Positions 1 to 6,600 of a DNA stretch of 9,025 nucleotides are shown here, piece after piece. Both the position numbers and the translations under genes were made by a program. The notes beneath the pieces are model-generated. The model saw nothing but the letters and a program-made list of their open reading frames with translations, made no database searches and was not told the DNA's origin. Position 1 is the stretch's first letter; every line of letters begins with the position of its first letter. The DNA comes from JBFGJH01 sp041586155. Lineage in GTDB: Bacteria; Actinomycetota; Acidimicrobiia; Spongiisociales; JAENVV01. The DNA lies in assembly GCA_041586155.1 (NCBI GenBank), contig JBFHAT010000090.1:1-9025 (forward strand), given 5' to 3'.

Positions 1-98
1 ACGGCACCGGCGACCTCGCCAGCGTTCATGGCGGAGGCACATTTGTGGGGCCGCCGCTCTTCCTGGACTACGAAGGGAGAATTCACTTCAGCGGCTGA
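1..98 (+). CDS. 3' end of a hypothetical protein gene (partial, start outside window)
   Basis: The third forward frame is open from base 3 and ends at a TGA at 96-98. It encodes 31 residues that begin GTGDLASVHGGGTF and end in GRIHFSG. This Gly/Thr-rich pattern with alternating hydrophobic residues looks like the last beta strands of a small beta-barrel protein. I recall similar endings (GTG-x-LA-x-x-x-G-x-G-T-F) in small secreted or DUF3224-like barrel proteins, but the fragment is too short to assign a family. The other two forward frames over this stretch give Arg/Pro-rich text without protein character. The gene is not in the same transcription unit as its right-hand neighbour, which is on the opposite strand. 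The call rests on composition and an in-frame stop only. Confidence 0.55.
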   Translation, partial: GTGDLASVHGGGTFVGPPLFLDYEGRIHFSG

Positions 99-237
99 TA
101 CACCAGGACGTGAAGGTTCCCGCATTTCGGGGCTCGCCCGATCCGGGCACTGGATCCCTGCTGCGCAGCTGCGCTCGAGGTATCGCCGGAGGGCTGTAGT
201 AGCGCCGGCCGAAGCTCCCGGGACAGTACGCGTGGAC

Positions 238-267
238 GCGTGGTCTCGCTCAGATCACTCACCACGC
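238..267. repeat. 7-bp inverted repeat (hairpin) next to tandem 8-mers
   Basis: GCGTGGT at 238-244 pairs perfectly with ACCACGC at 261-267 across a 16-base loop. The left arm sits in the second of two adjacent ACGCGTGG units. It lies about 25 bases left of the 99-bp repeat. It could be a terminator-like structure or part of a decayed element; nothing in the sequence decides. Confidence 0.35.
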
Positions 268-290
268 CGGGCCTTGGAGAGCATTCCGGT

Positions 291-389
291 CCGAGCCAAA
301 CCGGCAGATTGCACGGGTTCGCGCTCACGAAGCGCCCGGTCGTCGGCCGCACCGAACGCGCGGCCACCTGGCGCGGTCGATCCGAAGGC
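291..389 (+). repeat. Left copy of a ~99-bp non-coding direct repeat
   Basis: Bases 291-389 align without gaps to 8694-8792 (constant offset 8403). I count 76 of 99 positions identical by eye. The best-conserved blocks are CCGAGCC at the left end, TCGCGCTCACG near 319-329, and CGCGCGGCCAC at 357-367. Both copies have the same orientation. The block near 359-375 can fold into a stem (CGCGGC with GGCGCG, one mismatch) that is perfect in the right copy. No coding frame is conserved, so this is probably a structured or mobile non-coding repeat. Confidence 0.7.
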
Positions 390-501
390 GAGGGAGCGCA
401 CACTCGTGCCGTTTTGTGCGGATAGCCCACGGGGCGTTCTCGCTCCTGAACGGATGATCGGTGCGGTTGCCTGAGCCGAAACCCTTCTGCTGCGTCTTGT
501 T

Positions 502-516
502 CCGGTCGCTGACCGG
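502..516 (-). terminator. Candidate terminator hairpin after the TIR gene
   Basis: CCGGTC (502-507) and GACCGG (511-516) form a perfect 6-bp stem with a GCT loop, 12 bases beyond the TGA of the minus-strand TIR gene. There is no T-run after it on either strand, so if it acts as a terminator it is of the T-less kind common in high-GC actinobacteria. Confidence 0.35.
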
Positions 517-528
517 GTATGGAGTCCT

Positions 529-2757
529 TCAGTCGTCGGCTTGGCGGGAGAAGACCACCGGGACCCGCATGAGATCCCGGTCCAGGCTTGCCTCCCCGGC
601 GTTGTACCGGACGAAGTAGAGGTAGGCCTCGTCGTCGGTGGTCTCGAAGGTCGGGGACGTGCTGTCGGGATCGATCAGCGACGGGACGTGACTGAACGGA
701 TCGTGGGCGACGTCGGGTACGGTCCACGCCAGATCGACCTCCAGGAGGAGCTGGCGGTGGGTCCATTCGACGAGGTCCTCGGAGAACGAGTAGTAGAAGC
801 CATGCACTTCACGGCCGCCGAGGTGATCCGCGCCGAAGCCCACGAGCACGTACAGGCCCAGGCCAGGATGGTAGACGACGCTCTGGGTGAGGCCGCTACT
901 GATGTCGTACCGATCCAGCGGCGGGCACTGATGGGCCAGTGGATCATCGACCGATTCCCGGTGGGGATCGATGAACCGACCGGCGAAGGCGGTGCCGTCC
1001 CAGAACCGCCATGCTCCGGGGTCGGCGATGTCATCGGTGCGCATGACGCACACCCACTGCTCGTTGGCAGTGAGGACGTTCATGAAGGCGTAAAGCAGGT
1101 CGTCGGGACCGGTGATGATGTTGCTCGGGTGTCGCAAGCCTGTGCCCCCGGCGCCGGCCTCGAACGGGAAGGGAAGGTGGGCCACCAGATGACCGGGCGG
1201 CTCGGCCGCGTCCACGAACGTGGCCCCGCCGTCGGTGGACACTGCCGCAGTGACCGAGGCGTCATGGCATAACCGCCCGACTGTGGGACACCCTCCTGGA
1301 TGGTGGTCACCGTCGTAGTCGTTGCCGACGAGCGCGTGCACCGTCTGCCCGTCGGTCGTGTGGACCGCGGCGATGTACTCGACGTCGTTGTACGCAGCCG
1401 GGTCCGGGTCGAAGTCCGACCGCGAAGTCACCGGGCACACGTTGACCACCGAGTCCAGGTCGGGGCCGACCATCCACGAACTGGTGCCGTTGCTGAGGAG
1501 GAGATGCACGACGCCGTCGGCGCCGCGAAACGCGCGTGTGGCCAGGACGGGGACCTGTCCAGGCGAGCAGGCGTCGGTGCTGTGGTCGAACACCACGGTC
1601 GGCTCTCCCGCCACGGTGAGAATCGGCAGGGGCTCCGGTGCGGCTATCGGCGCTACCGACGTAGGGGGTTCGGCGGGCGGCGGCTCAGGTGTGGCGATCG
1701 GCGCTGCCGTTGTCGTGGGGGTGCCGGTGGTGCGGTTGAGGGCGAAGGCACCGACGGTGGCCCCACCCGCGATGACGAGAACCAGCAGGGCGGCCCACCG
1801 CCACTTTCTCGACACGGTCCTTGGGCGCCTCCGTTCCTGCTTCGCAGCCTTCTTCGCCGACTTCTTGGCGGCCTTGGCCGCTGCCGTCTCGTACTTCGCC
1901 GCCGCCCTAGCGGCCTTCAGTCGCGCCGCCGCCGCTTTCTGCTCCGCCGCGGCTACCGCCGCCCTGCTCGCCGCATCCCTCTCAGCAGCTTCCTCGTCGG
2001 CGGCAGCCGCGGCTGCTCGTTGAGCCGCGGCGCGTTCGGCACCCTCCTCGGCCGCCTTCGCCCCCTCCTCCGCCGCCCTCGCCTCTGCCTCCTTCGCGGC
2101 CCTCCGCGCTGCCGCGGCGCGGAGGTTGGCAGCGTGCTCGGCAGCACTCTCGGCTGCTATGGCGGCCTCGCGCTCCTCGGCTTCCTTGGTGGCGGCCTCC
2201 TCAGCCGCCCGAGCGACCGCTTCCCGCTCCGCAGCTTCCGCTGCCGCCACCGCCTCCCCCGCCCGAGCCGCCATCTCTCGCTCGGCCCCTGCCCGTTCCG
2301 CGGCCTTCCTGGCCTCCTCCGCAGCGGCGCGCTGCTCGGTGGCCCTCGCCGCAGCCGCTCTGCCATGGGCGAGGCGAGCCGACTCGACGAGAGCCGCCCA
2401 CTCGTCGTCGTCGAGCAACGGCGGCACGGCCGCGAACCCCAACAGCATGGCCACCCCACGGAGGAGATCGCCCATCACTTCGTCATCCGGGTCGCCATCC
2501 CAGGCGATCAGGTTCGCCGCCTGGGTCTGGCCGAAGCCGATCGGCTGACGCACGTCGTCGAGCAGTGCCGGGACCAGGATGTTGCGCGCCTTGGCCTCCT
2601 GCGCTTCCTCCTGCACCCACTCCGACACGACCGACCGCTCCGTCCACAGCACCACGACGCACGCGGCGTCCTCGAGTGCCCGGGCAATGACACTCCGGAA
2701 GGCCTGACCCGGTTGTATCTCGCGATCCCACCACACCGGCCAGCCACGGCGCTCCAA
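529..2757 (-). CDS. TIR / coiled-coil / transmembrane protein with extracytoplasmic Asp-box propeller-like domain (5' end frameshifted)
   Basis: The intact frame gives 742 residues from a TTG at 2757. Residues 1-~95 are the larger part of a TIR domain: RRGWPVWWDREIQPGQ, a hydrophobic strand ACVVVLW, then SEWVQEEA, where Glu51 matches the catalytic glutamate of NAD-cleaving TIR domains. Residues ~115-312 are an Ala/Glu/Arg/Lys-rich coiled coil. A basic stretch (KKSAKKAAKQERRR) leads into one transmembrane helix at ~318-340, so the N-terminus should be inside. A Pro/Thr-rich linker (~341-378) is followed by a ~365-residue outside domain. This holds six cysteines, an HALVGNDYDG motif (~473), an Asp-box STDGGATF (~505), HPSNI (~540) and WRFWDG (~581), as in a family of sialidase-like propeller proteins of unknown function that I recall. 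The TTG start is unlikely to be native, because the first TIR strand lies upstream in another frame. Confidence 0.8.
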   Translation of the reverse strand: MERRGWPVWWDREIQPGQAFRSVIARALEDAACVVVLWTERSVVSEWVQEEAQEAKARNILVPALLDDVRQPIGFGQTQAANLIAWDGDPDDEVMGDLLRGVAMLLGFAAVPPLLDDDEWAALVESARLAHGRAAAARATEQRAAAEEARKAAERAGAEREMAARAGEAVAAAEAAEREAVARAAEEAATKEAEEREAAIAAESAAEHAANLRAAAARRAAKEAEARAAEEGAKAAEEGAERAAAQRAAAAAADEEAAERDAASRAAVAAAEQKAAAARLKAARAAAKYETAAAKAAKKSAKKAAKQERRRPRTVSRKWRWAALLVLVIAGGATVGAFALNRTTGTPTTTAAPIATPEPPPAEPPTSVAPIAAPEPLPILTVAGEPTVVFDHSTDACSPGQVPVLATRAFRGADGVVHLLLSNGTSSWMVGPDLDSVVNVCPVTSRSDFDPDPAAYNDVEYIAAVHTTDGQTVHALVGNDYDGDHHPGGCPTVGRLCHDASVTAAVSTDGGATFVDAAEPPGHLVAHLPFPFEAGAGGTGLRHPSNIITGPDDLLYAFMNVLTANEQWVCVMRTDDIADPGAWRFWDGTAFAGRFIDPHRESVDDPLAHQCPPLDRYDISSGLTQSVVYHPGLGLYVLVGFGADHLGGREVHGFYYSFSEDLVEWTHRQLLLEVDLAWTVPDVAHDPFSHVPSLIDPDSTSPTFETTDDEAYLYFVRYNAGEASLDRDLMRVPVVFSRQADD

Positions 2758-2963
2758 CGCCTCGGCCAGTCGCCGACACGCCGAGCCCGGTCGCGGTCTT
2801 CCGACTTGTAGCTCACGAAGATGTGGCCAGCGGGGACGGGGGTCGGTGACCCGTCAGCCGCGCCGGACGCCTCCGCGTCGGCCTGCGGCGAGCCTTGATC
2901 TCCCTCACCGACCGGAGCCCCGGCTGCGGAACTCTCCTCGGGGTCCTCGCTGTGCGGTCTCAC
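2758..2963 (-). pseudogene. Out-of-frame 5' part of the TIR gene (first TIR strand and leader)
   Basis: On the minus strand, a frame different from the main ORF reads PAGHIFVSYKSEDRDRAR, the hallmark first strand and box 1 of a TIR domain. The main frame continues it exactly with RRLAEALERRGWPVWWD. The switch falls in the bases read as CGGCGTGTCGGCGACTGG, at about 2766-2783. One missing base (or two extra) in this stretch would join the frames. A plausible start is GTG at 2963-2961, giving MRPHSEDPEE, with a GCGAGG ribosome-binding-like stretch 8 bases before it. A ~44-residue acidic, Gly/Ala/Pro-rich leader then precedes the TIR domain. The restored protein would be about 810 residues. This could be a real inactivating mutation, a sequencing or assembly error, or programmed frameshifting; no classical slippery heptamer is obvious. 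The GTG choice is uncertain, and an ATG farther upstream in frame exists. Confidence 0.7.
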
Positions 2964-3400
2964 ATCGCGTACCTCGCCGAACAGGCCGAGGTGAGAGCTG
3001 GATGCTCCCTCACTCCGAATCGAGCAGAATCTTCCTGGCTCTGAGGCTAGGCCTCCGCCCTGTGCCACCAATAGGGCCATCCGACTTCCCGCAGCGTTGC
3101 TGGTGGCCGCTATCGCAGCCGAGCGGGGCGACGATCGCGTCGAGCGGTTCCGGGTGTCTGTTGCCGCCCGCTGCACGTTGGCGAGATCTGCCTCTTCGGG
3201 CTTTGGGTGATCAGTCCGGAGCCGCGATCCGGATGAACTTGTCCAAGAGCCAGCTGGGAGTCAGCGTTCCGCAGCGGAATCACCGTTCCATTCCTTGGGT
3301 GTCCGACTCACGAGGAGAGGTACTGACCGCTCGAATCGCGCGTGGCTTGGGACTTTGTGCTCTATTAGCCCACGGTACGCCATGTTTTGATGCCCGGTAG

Positions 3401-3430
3401 CTTCGCGATCTGAAGCTTCGCCTTCTGAAG
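3401..3430 (+). repeat. Tandem 15-bp repeat, each unit a CTTC...GAAG dyad
   Basis: CTTCGCGATCTGAAG (3401-3415) is followed directly by CTTCGCCTTCTGAAG (3416-3430), identical at 13 of 15 positions. Each unit starts with CTTC and ends with GAAG, so each is itself a short inverted repeat. It lies about 170 bases before the protease start and could be a regulator-binding site or an RNA hairpin pair. The function is unknown. Confidence 0.45.
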
Positions 3431-3584
3431 GCTGCGAGGAATTGTGGCGAACGGGGAGTATGCCACGGGGAGGGTCACGGGGTTTCATCCCTGGGGGGGT
3501 TGTCGGCGGGCGTCCCTGCTTCCACTGGGTGTTTCGAAGCCGTTTGATGGAATTTGCTTGGTGGACGCGGCCGCGCCACTACTT

Positions 3585-3591
3585 GGGGGAG
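3585..3591 (+). promoter_or_regulatory. Ribosome binding site that sets the protease start
   Basis: GGGGGAG at 3585-3591 lies 10 bases before ATG 3602. The frame is open farther upstream to a TTG at 3554, but that TTG has no such site and would put 16 Gly/Arg-rich residues ahead of a normal signal peptide. ATG 3602 is therefore preferred. Confidence 0.65.
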
Positions 3592-3601
3592 TGCCTTTGT
3601 G

Positions 3602-6600
3602 ATGCAACATCCGGTCTTCCGGCGGAACCGTTCTCGAATTGTGGTGCTGCTGGTCGCAGGCGGCCTGATCGCCGCTTCTGCCGGGGGCGCTTTGGCAGCT
3701 TCTTCGGAGCCGCTCGAGGCCACGGAGGTCGTCGATGTCGACCTCAAGCTGCCGGCCCCTGATGCGGAGGAACCCGAACTCGCCAACAGCGCCTTAAGGC
3801 GCATCGTCGGTGGATTCGAACGCGGCGAGTTGCCCGGGCCCGACGTGGCAATGGTCGACGGCGCACTGTTGGTCGATATCAAGCACGAGCTGTCGTCGAA
3901 CGAGGTGGGCGCGCTCATCGCCGACCTCGGGGGTAGGATCTACGCCGAGTTGCCAGGTGTGCTGCTGGAGGCCTGGATTCCGATCGACCGGTTGGTTGAG
4001 CTCGAGGCTCACCGAGGTGTTCGGTATGTCCAGCCACCACCACCCTCACTGCCCCTGCCCCTTCCCGAAGTGACTCCACCGATCAACGAGACATCCTCGC
4101 TCGCGGCACGCGCGACTCCCATAGTCGGGGAGGAGGTAGCCAAGACCCGGGCCGACGTCTGGCACGCCGCCGGTATAACCGGCAACGGTGTCAAGGTTGG
4201 GATCATCGACCTCTTTGGTCGGAATATCTGGGATGCTGCGGAGGCAGCAGGGGAGGTTCCGACACCGGCCGGCATCTTCTGCCGCCTCAACGACCAAGAC
4301 TGTGGTGCCAGCCTCTTTGATCTCCTTCCGAACGCGGAACACGGCACCGCGGTGGCGGAGGTCATCCACGAGATGGCGCCAGGTGCTGAGCTCTACCTGG
4401 CAACTGCCTTGACGGCCGGTGAATATACAGCGGCAGTCGACTACTTCGCGAGCCAGGGCGTGACCGTTGTCAACAACTCCAACACAGCGTACTACGACGG
4501 GCCAGGCGACGGCACCGGACTTCGAGCGGAAGTGGTGAACCATGCTGTGTCGCTGGGCATGACCTGGTTCAACTCCGCCGGCAACTCGGCTGGTGACGAC
4601 GACAACGACGGTAAGTACTGGCGGGGCCAGTGGACCGACGCCGATGGCGATGGATGGCTCGAGTGGACCACAGGCAAGGAGGTCATGCCCTTCTTCTGCT
4701 CCGGGGCCAACGGACTGCGCTGGAGCGACTGGGGAGCAGCGAATCCGACCGATTACAACCTCTACGTGTGGGACACCGCCGACGACATCGGGACCACAAC
4801 GTTCAAAGCGAAGAGTGAGGAGAAGCAGACCGAGGGCGCCGATCCGGTCGAGAACTACGGCATGTTGACGTGCACGACGAGCAGCGATGTCGACTTCTTG
4901 GCCGTTGCCCTCATCGACGGAGGCAATGGCACCTCTGGTGATGTCCTCGAATTCATGGTGTTGGGAGGCGGGCTCCTCTACTGGCAGAATCCCTATAGCG
5001 CGTCGGGGCCGTACTCAGACACCGCCAGCGGCGGCGGGTTGGCCGTCGGGGCAATCGATCCGCCCGCCGGCTCGACCATCGGTGACTACAGCTCTCGCGG
5101 ACCCACCAACGACGAGCGCACCAAGCCTGATCTGAGCGCGGCGGCCGGCATGGTGAGTCTGTCTTATGGGCACTTCCCCGGGACCAGCGCGGCGAGCCCC
5201 ACCGCTGCCGGCGCGGCCGCCCTGGTGCTCGAGTCCGGCCTCGCTACCACGCCGTCGCAGGTCAAGGATTATCTCCTCAGCGAGGCGGTTGTCGATCGCG
5301 GAGCATCCGGCACCGACAACACCTATGGAGCCGGTGAGCTACGGCTCCCAGATCCTCCAATGTCGCACGCGCCCGTAGCGGCCGACGATGGGCCGTATAC
5401 CGTGGAGCGCGGGGCCGTTCTCAATGTGGCGGCGCCTGGGGTGCTCGGCAACGACACCGACCCCGACGGCGACACCCTCACCGCCCACATGGTGACCGGT
5501 CCCGCCCACGGCGCATTCCTGTTGGGGTCGGATGGCTCGTTTATCTACACCCACGACGGGTCGACGACGACGACGGACTCATTCACCTATCGCGCTAGCG
5601 ACGGGGCTGAGGAGTCCAACGTCGCCACGGTGACCATCACCATCTTGTCGCCTTCTGCAGTCAGCCTCCAGGACGGCGGCTTTGAGGCAGGGACCCCCAA
5701 CCCCTACTGGGATGAGGCATCGACCAACTTCGACACCCCGCTGTGCTCCGAGGCGCTGTGCGGTTCCGGAGTTCTTGGGCCCCATAGCGGGGATTGGTGG
5801 GCATGGTTCGGCGGCATCGAGGGTGAAGAGGCAGGAGCCGTGGCTCAGACCTTCGACATCGAACCAGGCGACAACTCGTTGAGCTTCTACCTGGCCATCC
5901 CGGTGGCCGACGTCAACTCGCTACTCCAGGTCGACATGGATGGCGACGTCTTGTTCACGGTCACCGATGCCGACCAGGCCGCCTACGCCACCTACACCGA
6001 GGTGGTGATCGACATCTCGGCATACGCCGACGGCGCCAGCCACACCTTGGGCATCGCCAGCGCCAAGTTGGCCGGCGGGCACGCCAACTACTTTGTCGAT
6101 GATGTATCGGTAGTCACGGTGGCGCCAACCACCGGCACCGTGACCGGCAACGTCCGCCACAACGGTGCCCCGTTGGCAGGGGTAGAGGTGTGGCTCGGCT
6201 ATGCCGATCGCCATGTCTGCACCCACGGCGACGGCACCTTCACCTTCACCGACGTGCCTGCCGGCGAGACCCTGGTCGCCGTTACCGGGCCCGCCGAGGC
6301 GCTGGCATGTTCCAACGCCGACTTCGTGAACGCCTCCGGCCAACCCCTGGCCATCCAGGCGTGGGATCACAAGGGCTACAACGAGTCGTGGGACGAGTTC
6401 ACGCTCACCGCGGGAGAGGTGAAGAACATCACCTTCGACGTGGTGCTGCGCCAGGCACCGGTGGCGGTCGACGACACCGCCTCGGTGGACAACGGTGCCA
6501 GCGTGGCCATTGACGTCCTCGGCAACGACCAGAACCCCGAGGGCTTCGCCCTCGAGATCGTCAAGACCTCCGACCCCGCCCACGGCACTGCCGCGCTACG

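Larger units (their letters stand above)
99..528. other. Intergenic region between convergent genes, with repeat and hairpins
   Basis: No convincing gene is present: the open frames here read as Arg/Pro/Ser-rich text with no motif. The stretch contains a small stem at 136-148 (GCCCG, loop ATC, CGGGC), a perfect tandem 8-mer ACGCGTGG at 228-235 and 236-243, a 7-bp stem at 238-244 with 261-267 (GCGTGGT/ACCACGC), the left copy of the 99-bp repeat at 291-389, and a hairpin at 502-516. The stem at 136-148 could end transcription of the upstream gene but has no T-run. Confidence 0.6.
2964..3601. other. Divergent intergenic region upstream of the TIR and protease genes
   Basis: About 640 bases without a convincing gene; the open frames on both strands have no domain-like text. 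Both divergent promoters should lie here, but I could not pick a -35/-10 pair with confidence. It holds two TCCGGA palindromes (3215-3220 and 3228-3233), a tandem 15-mer (3401-3430), and G-rich runs at about 3456-3505. Its composition is less GC-rich than the flanking genes. The 5' untranslated region of the protease may be long, but I recognise no known riboswitch. Confidence 0.5.

Noticed and set aside
28..474. Forward and reverse open frames over bases 28-766 left of the TIR gene
   Set aside because: Arg/Pro/Ser-rich text with no motif; the forward one overlaps the better-supported C-terminus at 3-98 in another frame, and the region holds a non-coding repeat.
1811..2420. Low-complexity GC-rich stretch as a non-coding repeat
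   Set aside because: On the minus strand it is a continuous Ala/Glu/Arg/Lys coiled coil in frame with the TIR and membrane segments.
1300..2811. 503-codon open frame on the plus strand opposite the TIR gene
   Set aside because: Arg/Gly/Leu-rich shadow of the Ala-rich coiled coil; the minus strand shows TIR, membrane and Asp-box motifs.
3340..3368. TATTAG at 3363-3368 as a -10 box for the protease
   Set aside because: No acceptable -35 element lies 16-18 bases upstream, and an isolated AT-rich hexamer in this lower-GC stretch is weak evidence.
2846..3400. 184-codon open frame on the plus strand in the divergent region
   Set aside because: Arg/Pro/Ser-rich without motif, overlaps the 5' TIR leader on the other strand, and has no convincing ribosome binding site.
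3361..3550. Possible riboswitch (c-di-GMP or c-di-AMP type) in the protease leader
   Set aside because: G-rich runs and small dyads are present, but the conserved core sequences of those classes could not be found.
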